DNA from: Vulcanimicrobiota bacterium
GTDB taxonomy: Bacteria; Eremiobacterota; Eremiobacteria; Baltobacterales; Baltobacteraceae
Assembly (NCBI GenBank): GCA_028287545.1
Contig: JAQBPL010000020.1
Span: 1 to 20,690, forward strand
DNA length: 20,690 bases
Direction of reading: 5' to 3'
Part shown: positions 8,040 through 15,648 of the stretch, in pieces
Position numbering within the stretch: position 1 is the first letter of the stretch
Layout: each line of letters opens with the position of its first letter
Made by a program: the position numbers and the translations under genes
Notes under the pieces: generated by a model
Seen by the model: the letters and a program-made list of their open reading frames with translations, nothing else
The model's database searches: none
What the model was told of the DNA's origin: nothing

Positions 8040-8402
8040 CTACGCTTCCTCGAGGTCGGCTTGCGGCGCAACGATGGGACGTAACCCTTCGATCGCTCCA
8101 AGGCCGGCGATGAGGAAGATGATTCCGTCGAGGACGACGAGTCGGAACAGAAGCGGACGACCCGGTTCATCGTGCATGCGACAGACTTGCGGCGGAGACG
8201 AGAGATCCAGCTCCGTGTACGCGTAGTCGTTCGCCAGCGGTTTGCAGGAGGTTACGACCTCGTGCTCGTGGGTCAGGTGCAGGACGTAGCCGCCATGGAA
8301 GGCGGCAGCGCACGCGATGAGGATCGCGAGCATGCCGCCGACGATTCCTACGACTTCTTGCGCGGGCCCGAGCCGGCGCCATGCGCGAAGGAAGATGTTC
8401 AT
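8040..8402 (-). CDS. small two-helix membrane protein, unknown function
   Basis: The 120-residue product has two hydrophobic helices (about 16-40 and 83-106) joined by a polar loop with Cys53 and Cys74, which could form a disulfide if the loop is outside the membrane; the basic N-terminus and acidic C-terminus would then be cytoplasmic. The stop lies 10 bases from the stop of the His-rich gene, so the two converge. No Shine-Dalgarno sequence precedes the ATG at 8402. Instead the ATG overlaps the stop of a short upstream frame in the sequence TAATG, which suggests translational coupling. Family not recognised. Confidence 0.65.
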   Translation of the reverse strand: MNIFLRAWRRLGPAQEVVGIVGGMLAILIACAAAFHGGYVLHLTHEHEVVTSCKPLANDYAYTELDLSSPPQVCRMHDEPGRPLLFRLVVLDGIIFLIAGLGAIEGLRPIVAPQADLEEA

Positions 8403-8491
8403 TACAACGGCGCGCGGAGGGATCGAGCCGCGCCGAAAACATTCTGCAAGCAGCTTGAGATTGGAAGAAAGAGAGATCCGAAGATTCGCAT
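8402..8491 (-). other. possible short upstream ORF coupled to the two-helix membrane protein
   Basis: An ATG at 8491 opens a 29-codon frame with a hydrophobic middle (FLPISSCLQNVF) whose TAA stop overlaps the ATG of the next gene as TAATG. No ribosome-binding site precedes it. It is reported because the downstream gene lacks its own site, not because the peptide is recognisable. Confidence 0.2.
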
Positions 8492-8684
8492 GGTACTTCG
8501 TTTAGGATAAGCGCTGTTGGGGGAGCGCCTCAACGCCTTTTGTTCGATTGGGGCGCGAAAAGCGAGCGGCAGAGTTGGTGTTCTTTCGGTCGCTCTGCAC
8601 GTTGTTGCTTGCAAACGACACATGTCGCACCGTAGACGCGGAGATCGCGCGGACTGCGTAATGCATTTGCGGCGGCGCGAACCG

Positions 8685-8690
8685 TACAAT
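8685..8690 (+). promoter_or_regulatory. -10 box TACAAT placed for leaderless transcription of the OFA transporter gene
   Basis: TACAAT ends seven bases before the ATG at 8698, so transcription would begin at or next to the start codon. No Shine-Dalgarno sequence fits in the gap. No good -35 hexamer is present at 16-18 bases, so the call rests on the -10 and its spacing. Confidence 0.45.
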
Positions 8691-8697
8691 CGTCGCA

Positions 8698-9987
8698 ATG
8701 AAGAACCGGTGGAGCCAGCTTGCCTTGGGCGTGATCTGCATGATGGCGATCTCGAGCCCGCAGTACGTCTGGGCGTTATTTACGAAGCCGCTGACCGCAG
8801 CACTCGGCGTGAGCCTTCCTGCGATCCAGGTGACCTTTTCGCTCCTGGTCGTGCTGCAGGCGTTTCTCTCGCCGTTTCAGGGCTTCTTAATCGAGAGGTT
8901 CGGAACGCGCACGCTGCTCGCGACGGGCGCCGCGCTCACGGGACTCAGCTGGGTGCTCAGTTCGTACGCCGGCAACGTCGGGGAACTGTACCTGGCCTAC
9001 GGCGTTCTCGGCGGCATCGGGACCGGAATCATCTACGTCGGCGTCGTCGGACACATGGTGCAGTGGTTCCCGGACCGGCGCGGCCTCGCGACCGGGCTCG
9101 CCGCGGCAGGCTATGGCTCGGGCGCCATTCTCACGACGATCCCGATCTCGCACATCATCGCCGCGTCGAATTACCGGCACGCACTCCTCGAGTTCGGGAT
9201 CATTCTCGGCGTCATCGGGATCCTCGCGGCCCTCGGCCTGCGCAAGCCCGATGAGGTGACCGGCGCCGCGTTGCGGATGCGCGTGAAGGCTTCGACGAAC
9301 GGCGTGAGCGCGCGCGACTATACGCCGGTCGAGATGGTGAAGACGCCGATCTTCTGGGTGCTCTTCGCGATGATGACGATGATGTGCACGTCGGGACTGA
9401 TGATCATCTCGCAGATGGGCGCGTTCACGAAGGACTTCGGAATGGGCGACGTCTTGGTCTTCGGCGTCGCCGCGCTCCCGCTCGCGCTTTCGATCGACCG
9501 CATCACCAACGGGTTCACGCGGCCGTTCTTCGGCTGGGTCTCCGATCGGATCGGGCGCGAGACGACGATGGTGATCGCGTTCTCGCTCGAGGGCGCGGCG
9601 ATGATCGCGTGGCTCTTCACGCGCAACGACCCGACCGTGTTCGTGCTGATGTCGGGCGTCGTGTTCTTCGGCTGGGGCGAAATCTTCTCGCTCTTCCCCG
9701 CGACGCTCACCGACACGTTCGGGACGCGCCACGCGACGACGAACTACGGCGTCCTCTACATCGCGTTCGGCGTCGGATCGGTCCTCGGCGGGCCGGTCGC
9801 CGCGCTGCTCCACGACGCCACCCACTCGTGGATCCCGGTCTTCGAAGCGATCATCGCGATGAATTTCCTGACGGCGCTCCTCGCGCAGTTCGTCCTTCGG
9901 CCCGCTCGGCGGCGTTGGCTCGTGCACTCCGCCGCGGCCCACGACACCGCCGGTGTGTACCCCGCGCCGGTCCTCGCAAAGGCCTGA
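8698..9987 (+). CDS. MFS transporter, oxalate/formate antiporter (OFA) family
   Basis: The 429-residue protein has 12 hydrophobic segments and strong OFA-family features: the N-terminal PQYVWALFTKPL segment of helix 1, MVQWFPDRRGLATGL between helices 4 and 5, NGFTRPFFGWVSDRIGRE with Arg275 in the helix 8 region, and ATTNYGVLYIAFG in helix 11. It should exchange small carboxylates across the inner membrane. In OxlT of Oxalobacter, Arg272 and Lys355 bind oxalate. Arg275 here matches the first, but the residue at the expected lysine position appears to be Phe357, so oxalate is doubtful and another monocarboxylate is more likely. The ATG follows TACAAT by seven bases. The gene converges with the phosphoesterase gene, eight bases apart. 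Confidence 0.88.
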   Translation: MKNRWSQLALGVICMMAISSPQYVWALFTKPLTAALGVSLPAIQVTFSLLVVLQAFLSPFQGFLIERFGTRTLLATGAALTGLSWVLSSYAGNVGELYLAYGVLGGIGTGIIYVGVVGHMVQWFPDRRGLATGLAAAGYGSGAILTTIPISHIIAASNYRHALLEFGIILGVIGILAALGLRKPDEVTGAALRMRVKASTNGVSARDYTPVEMVKTPIFWVLFAMMTMMCTSGLMIISQMGAFTKDFGMGDVLVFGVAALPLALSIDRITNGFTRPFFGWVSDRIGRETTMVIAFSLEGAAMIAWLFTRNDPTVFVLMSGVVFFGWGEIFSLFPATLTDTFGTRHATTNYGVLYIAFGVGSVLGGPVAALLHDATHSWIPVFEAIIAMNFLTALLAQFVLRPARRRWLVHSAAAHDTAGVYPAPVLAKA

Positions 9988-9995
9988 CGCGACGG

Positions 9996-11354
9996 TTAGA
10001 AGTCGGTATCCGCCGGCTGTGAGTCCGCCACGGGATCGAACGACAAGGAGATCTTGCGTCCGCTCGTCACGGGCTCGAAGCGGTCCGGCGCTTTATTGAA
10101 GTTGAAGCAATCGTAGAGCGCGTCGCTGCGCGCGTCGGTCGTGTCGAGCGACGGCAGGTTGAAGGCGTCCTCCGCGAAGCGCAGGATGCTCCCGAATTCA
10201 TGCTGGACGTGCGAGACGTAGCCGCGGCGGGCGTAGGGTGAGATCACGATCAGGGGGACGCGGAACCCTAAGCCCATGCGATCGAGGATTGGGGGCGCGA
10301 CGTGGTCGTACCAGCCGCCCCAATCGTCCCACACCACGAAGATCGCGGTCGAGTTCCAGTCGGGTCCCTCGCCGACCGCGTTGACGATCGAGCGGACCCA
10401 CTCCGGACCGTACTGGCCCTGGACGCCGATGTCGCTTGCGCTTTTGAGTCGCGGGAACGGGTGATCGGAGTTGCGCGCGCTCGGGGTGACCCAGGTGACG
10501 GCGGGGAGATTGCCGGCGCGGGCATCGGCGATGATTCGCGTCTCGGGCGAGACGACGTTGGACCAAGCCGCGCCGTACCGAATGTGCCGAATCGCGTCGA
10601 ATGCCGACCAGATGAAGCCGAGTTGACGGATCCCCGGAGCGTAGTACCGCCAGCTCACGCCGCGCTCGTCCATGACGTCGGCCAGGGTGCGGAAGTTGAA
10701 GCACGGGAACGGGCCGGGGACTTCCAGGCCGTCACGGTCGATCAGCGAGACCGTCGCGTCGGGCGGTGAGTCGCAGCCCCAAGCGTACCGCGACGTCTCG
10801 ATCTTGTTCGGGTTGTTTGCCGCGAATGCGGCGTCGCCGGCGATGAGGTAGAGGTGCGCGGGGAAACTCGGACCCGTATTCGACTGGAACATGCGGTCCG
10901 CGAACGTCCAGCGTTGCGCCATCTCCCAGTACGGGCGGAGCTGGCGCTCGGGAACGTAGGCGTACGGAAAGGTGGCGCTCTGGCGCGGCAGGGTGACGGC
11001 GCGGGTCCAGCCGTCCATCTTGCCGTCGTCGTACTCGGCGACGAACGCCTTGTGCTGATGATCGATGTCGACCGGAAAGTCGAGATCGACCGGATGCAAT
11101 GGAACGGGTCCCTTGGGCGTCATCCCTTGCTGGACCGTGTCGGCACCGGGCAGACCCATGAAGAAATTATCGACGCTGCGGTTCTCTTGGACGACGATGA
11201 CGACGTGACTGATATGCGCGTGGATCTCGGCCGCATGCAGCTGGCGGATCGCCTGAGCCGGGTTCGCCTCCTCTTGTTGCGCAGACGTTTTCGGGAAGGG
11301 ATTCAGCGCGGCCGAACAGGCGATCGTGAGTGCGACGAGCGGACGGACGCGCAT
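9996..11354 (-). CDS. secreted phosphoesterase, phospholipase C / acid phosphatase (AcpA) superfamily
   Basis: The 452-residue product has an N-terminal signal (hydrophobic core 5-17; cleavage near TSAQ at 23-26). The family motifs are present in order: [15 protein letters not shown] at 51-65 with metal-binding Glu57 and Asn58; [15 protein letters not shown] at 159-173 with Ser163 at the position of the nucleophilic Ser/Thr; [13 protein letters not shown] at 340-352 with Asp343, Asp344 and His351; and the C-terminal [15 protein letters not shown] at 382-396. The family hydrolyses phosphate mono- or diesters, including phospholipids, outside the cytoplasm. Length is closer to the AcpA-like subgroup than to the longer haemolytic phospholipases. 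The ATG at 11354 has no clear ribosome-binding site. Phosphate scavenging is a plausible role but not shown. Confidence 0.9.
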   Translation of the reverse strand: MRVRPLVALTIACSAALNPFPKTSAQQEEANPAQAIRQLHAAEIHAHISHVVIVVQENRSVDNFFMGLPGADTVQQGMTPKGPVPLHPVDLDFPVDIDHQHKAFVAEYDDGKMDGWTRAVTLPRQSATFPYAYVPERQLRPYWEMAQRWTFADRMFQSNTGPSFPAHLYLIAGDAAFAANNPNKIETSRYAWGCDSPPDATVSLIDRDGLEVPGPFPCFNFRTLADVMDERGVSWRYYAPGIRQLGFIWSAFDAIRHIRYGAAWSNVVSPETRIIADARAGNLPAVTWVTPSARNSDHPFPRLKSASDIGVQGQYGPEWVRSIVNAVGEGPDWNSTAIFVVWDDWGGWYDHVAPPILDRMGLGFRVPLIVISPYARRGYVSHVQHEFGSILRFAEDAFNLPSLDTTDARSDALYDCFNFNKAPDRFEPVTSGRKISLSFDPVADSQPADTDF

Positions 11355-11546
11355 CGGGTCAGTCGTTGTCCGGCGGGACGGTTGCGTTCGGCTGGTCGAG
11401 AAAGAACGTCGCGCCGCGCGGCGCGGAGATCCCCGCAGCTGAAAACATAGCGAGGGGCATGCACTAAGGTCTACCCCGAGCGTGCACCGAGAAAAATCGG
11501 CGGGCGCTCCCCCGTTTCTCTGGCTGCCGTGGCTGCTCGCCGGCGA

Positions 11547-12344
11547 TCAGGGTTTGGTCGAGAGCGCCTGCGACTGGAGTGCGTTCATCTGCGCTTGGAC
11601 GGCGCTGCGGTTCGTCTTGAGATTCGTGATCGCCATGTTGCGCTCGGAACTGCTGGGCTGGTCGTAGAGGTCGGCGAGCTTCGCATTGACGGCATTGAGC
11701 TTGACCTCGAGCGCCTGGTACCGGCCGTGCAGTGCCTTGACGTTGGGGTTGTAGTCGTTCCAGACCATCTTGCCGCTGGCGTCGACGGCGTCGGTTCGGT
11801 GCTTTGCACCGTCCCACGCGACGCTCATGCAGTTATACGCCGCCTGGAGCTGGAGATCGGACGTGCCTGTGGGGCAATCGGGGAAGAGCTTCGAGAGGAC
11901 GTCCATCTGCGCTTTGATCCTCGCCTTGGCGGCATCCAGCCGTCCTTGGGCGGCCCTTTGTGCAGCATTTTGGGCGTCCCAGGCGTCACTGTAGACCTTG
12001 TACTTCGCCTCGTAGCCTGCGTACACGCTGTGGAGCTGTGCGTATTTCGCTCCGCACGCCGCGATCCGCTCGCGCGGATATCCCTCCGGGCAGTACGACT
12101 GATAGTCGGCGTTCAGCGGGTCGTAGACCTCGTGGTAGGCTTTCTTTTCCGCCTCCATGCCGGCGGTCAGCGCGGCTTTCTGCTGCTTGTCCGCGGCGAC
12201 ATCGGTCTGCGCCGCGGCCTGGTTCTGCAGGTCGGCCTTGACGTCGGCGAGTTTCGCGGTCGCGTCCTGCCCGAGGCACGGCGCAGTACCGAACGCAATC
12301 AGTGCGGCTGCAACGACGAATGCGAGCCCACGTGAAAGGGGCAT
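11547..12344 (-). CDS. secreted coiled-coil protein, unknown function
   Basis: The 265-residue product starts with a clear signal peptide (hydrophobic core 6-20, cleavage near APCLGQ at 21-26). The mature part is mostly Ala/Gln/Lys/Asp-rich heptad-like helix (about 27-80, 115-160 and 205-260). Between the helices are two Cys-containing segments, YCPEGYPRERIAACG and FPDCPTGTSDLQLQAAYNC, that probably form disulfides in the periplasm. ATG 12344 is chosen over an upstream frame opening because GGAGG lies nine bases before it and the signal peptide starts there. The overall look is a helical, filament-like or spacer protein of the cell envelope. I recognise no family. The 192 bases on its 3' side, up to the phosphoesterase start, hold no gene. 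Confidence 0.75.
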   Translation of the reverse strand: MPLSRGLAFVVAAALIAFGTAPCLGQDATAKLADVKADLQNQAAAQTDVAADKQQKAALTAGMEAEKKAYHEVYDPLNADYQSYCPEGYPRERIAACGAKYAQLHSVYAGYEAKYKVYSDAWDAQNAAQRAAQGRLDAAKARIKAQMDVLSKLFPDCPTGTSDLQLQAAYNCMSVAWDGAKHRTDAVDASGKMVWNDYNPNVKALHGRYQALEVKLNAVNAKLADLYDQPSSSERNMAITNLKTNRSAVQAQMNALQSQALSTKP

Positions 12345-12457
12345 GACGACATCCTCCAGGCGGCCCTGAGCAGCGCCGAAGACGTGCTCGCTCGGGTCGC
12401 TGGACAAATCATGCCATATGAGGAGATTCGAACGCAAGCGGTCCCGGGCCGGCGTCT

Positions 12458-12664
12458 CTAAGCGAGGTCGATGTGGCCGTTGGTTTCATGCGTGAGGCCG
12501 AGGGCGCCGATCTCAAGGGTCATCTTTGCGCCGAGCGTCTCGGTGCCGACGAGCCGGCCCGCGTCGAGCGCATCACGTACGGCCTTCTCGATCTCACGCT
12601 GAGACGTCACGCCGACTTCCTTGAGAAATTTGCGGACCGTCAGATTGAACTTGTCTTCGTCCAT
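12458..12664 (-). CDS. DUF6494 family small protein
   Basis: The 68-residue product begins MDEDKFNLTVRKFLKEVGVT and continues SQREIEKAVRDAL, then a short strand pair MTLEIGALGLTHETNGHIDL. This matches what I recall of the DUF6494 family of about 65-70 residues: an N-terminal helical half with SQREIEKAVR and a C-terminal beta half. The function of the family is unknown. ATG 12664 has TTGGAG about eight bases upstream; an in-frame longer reading from 12748 has no such site and would overlap the divergent gene's start. It is cytoplasmic, with no signal or membrane segment. It lies 82 bases from the divergent zinc-ribbon gene. Confidence 0.75.
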   Translation of the reverse strand: MDEDKFNLTVRKFLKEVGVTSQREIEKAVRDALDAGRLVGTETLGAKMTLEIGALGLTHETNGHIDLA

Positions 12665-12746
12665 GCACTCGCTCCAATCACGCTGCGGGTGCGCCACCCA
12701 TGTGGCACACCCGGCTGCTTCAATGGGCAAGAGATAGGAGCCCGCC

Positions 12747-13028
12747 ATGCCCGTCCTCGCCTCAGACGTCGTGATCGTCGCGTATCCCCTCCGGAACGGC
12801 CGGCAGGCGCTGATGCCGCGCCGGGTCTCGCCCCGCAGCTGCGTGCGGCTGGACGGGCAGGCGAAGGCGGGCTACGCGTCCCGCGCCGACGCCCGCCGCA
12901 GCTGCCCGAAGCACGAGATCGCTTACCGCTGCCGGTTCTGCGCCGCTTGGCACCGCGCGACGAAACGCAAACCGATCTCGGTCTGCGACACCCTGCCCGT
13001 TGCCTGGGTCAAAAGGCGCGCCGCGTAG
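12747..13028 (+). CDS. small zinc-ribbon-like protein, unknown function
   Basis: The 93-residue basic protein has a central pattern seen in many short phage- and chromosome-encoded proteins: K-x2-Y-x-S-x2-A followed by an aromatic and AYRCRFCAAWH (residues 59-69). Cys62, Cys65 and His69, with Cys53 or His56, could hold a zinc ion. Two further cysteines (32 and 80) lie outside. AGGAG seven bases before ATG 12747 supports the start. The gene converges on metQ with 14 bases between, where TAGCAG-G-CTGCTA (13033-13045) forms a small perfect inverted repeat overlapping the metQ stop. A nucleic-acid-binding role is possible but not shown. Confidence 0.65.
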   Translation: MPVLASDVVIVAYPLRNGRQALMPRRVSPRSCVRLDGQAKAGYASRADARRSCPKHEIAYRCRFCAAWHRATKRKPISVCDTLPVAWVKRRAA

Positions 13029-13042
13029 GCCTTAGCAGGCTG

Positions 13043-13858
13043 CTAGAACGCCGGGAAGATCGCGCCGCCGAAGTGGCGCAGGATGTAGCCGCGGATCTCG
13101 CTCGAGTGGTAGAGCGCGACGAGCGCTTTCGCCCACGGCTGGTTTTGATCGGCCGTGCGCACCACGATGATGTTGCTGTAGGGTGACTTCAGCGCTTCGC
13201 CGACGCCGCCGCCTTCGGCGACGATCGCGTCGCGGTTCGGAGCGAGCCCCGCTGCCGCCGCGTAGTTGCCGTTGATGCACGCGGCGTCGAGATCGTCGAG
13301 CGAGCGCGGCAGCTGCGCGGCGTTGAGCTCGCGGATCGTCAGATGGTGCGGGTTGTCGCTGATGTCGTTCACGCCGACCGTGAAGCCTTGCGAACGCAGT
13401 TTGATCAGCTTCGCCGCCTGCAGCAGCTTGAGCGCGCGGGCGCCGTTGGTCGGGTCGTTCGGGATCCCGATCGTCGCGCCGTCGCGCAGGTCGGCGACGC
13501 GCTTGACCTTCTTCGAGTAGATCCCCATCGGCAGCAGGATCGTCTTCGCGATCGACGTGAGCTTGTAACCGCGGTTCTTGATCTGATCGTCGAGATACGG
13601 CTGGTTCTGGAACGAGTTCGCCTCAAGATCGCCGGCATCCAGCGCCTGGTTCGGGATCGCATAGTCGCTGATCTCGACCACCTTGATGTCCATGCCGCGT
13701 TTGGCCCCGAGCCGCGCGATCTCATCGAAGATCTGTGCGTGCGGTCCCGGCGTAACGCCGACCCGAATCGTCTTGGCGTCGGCGCGCGCCGGAAGGAACG
13801 GCGCGGCGAGGAATACGGCGAGCGATGCAACGGCGATCCGCCGGGTGGTCGGGTTCAC
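13043..13858 (-). CDS. metQ: methionine ABC transporter substrate-binding protein MetQ (NlpA family)
   Basis: The 271-residue protein has a Sec signal (hydrophobic core 9-22, cleavage after ARADA at about residue 28) and then the NlpA/MetQ pattern: TIRVGVTPGPHAQIFDEIA, LDAGDLEANSFQNQPYLDD, GIYSKKVKRVADLRDGATIGIPNDPTNGARAL, and LDAACINGNYA. It should bind methionine in the periplasm and deliver it to MetNI. Many MetQ proteins are lipoproteins, but here no cysteine lies near the signal cleavage site, so it is probably soluble. The start is a GTG at 13858 with AGGAG about ten bases upstream. It is the last gene of metN-metI-metQ, 12 bases after metI. Confidence 0.93.
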   Translation of the reverse strand: MNPTTRRIAVASLAVFLAAPFLPARADAKTIRVGVTPGPHAQIFDEIARLGAKRGMDIKVVEISDYAIPNQALDAGDLEANSFQNQPYLDDQIKNRGYKLTSIAKTILLPMGIYSKKVKRVADLRDGATIGIPNDPTNGARALKLLQAAKLIKLRSQGFTVGVNDISDNPHHLTIRELNAAQLPRSLDDLDAACINGNYAAAAGLAPNRDAIVAEGGGVGEALKSPYSNIIVVRTADQNQPWAKALVALYHSSEIRGYILRHFGGAIFPAF

Positions 13859-13870
13859 GAAACGTTTCTC

Positions 13871-14524
13871 CTAACGATGGGTCAGCCGGCGCGCTAAGCG
13901 GTCGCCGGCAAACTGAATGCACTGCACGAGCACGATCAGGACCGCGACGGTTGCGATCATCACCGCGGTGTCGAATCGTTCGTAGCCGTAGCGCACGCCG
14001 AGATCTCCCAGTCCGCCTGCGCCCATCGCGCCGGCGACCGCGGAGTAGCCGATCAGCGAGATCACCGTGATCGTGAACCCCGCCACGATCCCCGGCCGGG
14101 CCTCGGGGAGCAGCACCTTGGTAACGATCTGCAGCGGGGTCGCACCCATCGCGCGCGCGGCCTCGATCAACGACCGCGGCACTTCGCGCAACGCTGCCTC
14201 CACCAGCCGGCCCAAGAACGGTATCGCCGCGATCGCCAGCGGCACCATGGCTGCCGTCGTCCCGATCGACGTGTGCGCGATCAGCCGCGTCAGCGGGATG
14301 ATCGCGACCATGAGGATGATGAAGGGAACCGAGCGGGTCGCGTTCACGATGGCACCGACGACGCGGTTGAGCACGACGTTCGGTGTGATGCCGCCGCGGT
14401 CGGTCGCGACGAGCAACACGCCGAGTGGGACGCCGGCGATCAGCGCGACGAGCGAGGAGGCCCCGACCATCTGCGCCGTCTCCCAGAGCGCCTCAGGAAG
14501 CAGGCTGAAGATGTCGTTCCACAT
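13871..14524 (-). CDS. metI: methionine ABC transporter permease MetI
   Basis: The 217-residue protein has five or so hydrophobic segments and the permease EAA loop EAARAMGATPLQIVTKVLLPEA at about residues 141-162, which docks onto the ATPase. Features typical of MetI are the N-terminal LLPEALWETAQMVGASS, NATRSVPFIILMVAIIPLTRLI and the C-terminal GYSAVAGAMGAGGLGDLG. It forms the inner-membrane channel with MetN. Its ATG at 14524 lies inside the 3' end of metN, giving a 32-base overlap in another frame, a sign of tight translational coupling. Length equals the family norm. Confidence 0.95.
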   Translation of the reverse strand: MWNDIFSLLPEALWETAQMVGASSLVALIAGVPLGVLLVATDRGGITPNVVLNRVVGAIVNATRSVPFIILMVAIIPLTRLIAHTSIGTTAAMVPLAIAAIPFLGRLVEAALREVPRSLIEAARAMGATPLQIVTKVLLPEARPGIVAGFTITVISLIGYSAVAGAMGAGGLGDLGVRYGYERFDTAVMIATVAVLIVLVQCIQFAGDRLARRLTHR

Positions 14525-15548
14525 AGCCCAAGACGTCGACGCGAACGCCGACCGATTCGAGGTAGCTGCGCGCGTCGTCGCGCACGGACGGGTCTGCGGT
14601 CAGCTCGACGACGAGCGTGCCGAGCGGTTCGCCGCTGACCCGTTCGATCGTGCCGCTGACGATGTTCAAATCGAGCGGAAAGCGGCGGATCAGGGTCGTG
14701 ACGAGCGAGTCTCGCGCGGAGGACTCGGCGAAGCCCAGCCGCCAGACGACGTTGCCGCGCGCCGACGAGGCGTCGCCGAGCGGCGCACCGAGCATCGCCG
14801 AGAGTTCCTCGGCGGTCGGTTCGCCGACGAACGTGCGCGTGATCGGCGCGCGCGGGTGGAGGAAGACGTCGCGCACCGCACCTTCCTCAACGATGCGGCC
14901 GGCATCGATCACCGCGACGCGATCGGCGACGTTCTTGATCACGCCCATCTCGTGGGTGATCAGGACGATCGTCACGCCGAACGTGCGGTTGACCTCGCGC
15001 AGCAGTGCGAGGATCGATTGCGTCGTCTCTGGATCCAGCGCCGACGTTGCTTCGTCGCACAACAGGACGCCGGGCCGGCTTGCAAGCGCGCGCGCGATCC
15101 CGACGCGCTGTGCCTGTCCGCCGGAGAGATGCGCCGGAAAGCGGTCGCGCACCGAAGTGAGGCCGACGAACTCGAGCATGGGATCGACGGCATCGGCGAT
15201 CTCGGCCTTCGAGCGGCCGGCGAGTTCGAGGGGGAGCGCGACATTGTCGCGCACGGTGCGCGACGAGAGCAGCGCGAAATGCTGAAAGATCATGCCGATG
15301 CCGCGGCGCACGCCGCGCAGCGCGGCGGGAGGCAGCGCCGTGAGGTCGACGCCGTCGACGACCACGCGGCCTGCAGTGGGCCGCTCGAGCAGGTTGATGC
15401 AGCGCAGCAAGGTAGACTTTCCCGCGCCGCTCCGTCCGATGACGCCGAAAACCTCACCGCGTTCAACCGTGAGGTCGATCCCGCGCAGTGCTTCGACGCT
15501 GCCGTCCGGACCGCGGTAGGTCTTTCGTAGACCCGCCAACTCGATCAC
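14493..15548 (-). CDS. metN: methionine ABC transporter ATP-binding protein MetN with C-terminal NIL domain
   Basis: The 351-residue protein has a complete ABC ATPase: Walker A GRSGAGKST (38-46), Q-loop Gln89, signature LSGGQ (141-145), Walker B VLLCDE (161-166) with catalytic Glu166, and H-loop His199. Residues about 262-345 form the C-terminal NIL (ACT-like) domain that in E. coli MetN binds methionine and inhibits transport when the cell has enough. The length fits MetN. The start is GTG 15548, giving the usual MIELAGLRKTY; no clear Shine-Dalgarno sequence precedes it. It is the first gene of metN-metI-metQ. The 100 bases upstream carry repeats and palindromes (15557-15632) but nothing I can call a SAM riboswitch. 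Confidence 0.95.
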   Translation of the reverse strand: MIELAGLRKTYRGPDGSVEALRGIDLTVERGEVFGVIGRSGAGKSTLLRCINLLERPTAGRVVVDGVDLTALPPAALRGVRRGIGMIFQHFALLSSRTVRDNVALPLELAGRSKAEIADAVDPMLEFVGLTSVRDRFPAHLSGGQAQRVGIARALASRPGVLLCDEATSALDPETTQSILALLREVNRTFGVTIVLITHEMGVIKNVADRVAVIDAGRIVEEGAVRDVFLHPRAPITRTFVGEPTAEELSAMLGAPLGDASSARGNVVWRLGFAESSARDSLVTTLIRRFPLDLNIVSGTIERVSGEPLGTLVVELTADPSVRDDARSYLESVGVRVDVLGYVERHLQPAS

Positions 15549-15556
15549 GACAAGAC

Positions 15557-15632
15557 GAGGAACCGCGAGGAACCGCGGCGCGGTTGCAACCCTGCTCGCA
15601 CGTTGGCTGGCGGCGATCGAGTGAGGAACCGC
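15557..15632. promoter_or_regulatory. repeat and palindrome cluster upstream of metNIQ
   Basis: GAGGAACCGC occurs at 15557-15566, 15567-15576 and 15623-15632; the first two are in tandem with a 10-base period. Overlapping the second is the perfect odd palindrome AACCGCGGCGCGGTT (15571-15585), and GGTTGCAACC (15582-15591) is a perfect ten-base palindrome. The cluster fills most of the gap between the secreted GlcG-like gene and metN and may hold operator sites for the importer operon. Confidence 0.4.
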
Positions 15633-15648
15633 TCCGCCGAAGTAACGC

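Noticed and set aside
8172..8741. Several short frames on both strands in the gap between 8403 and 8697 and over the two-helix gene
   Set aside because: No ribosome-binding sites and Arg-rich or low-complexity products; only the 29-codon frame with the TAATG overlap is worth keeping, at low confidence.
14067..15530. Long open frame (487 codons) on the plus strand across metN and metI
   Set aside because: It is antisense to two genes with complete family motifs, and its product is Arg/Asp/Ala-rich low complexity typical of a shadow frame in GC-rich DNA.
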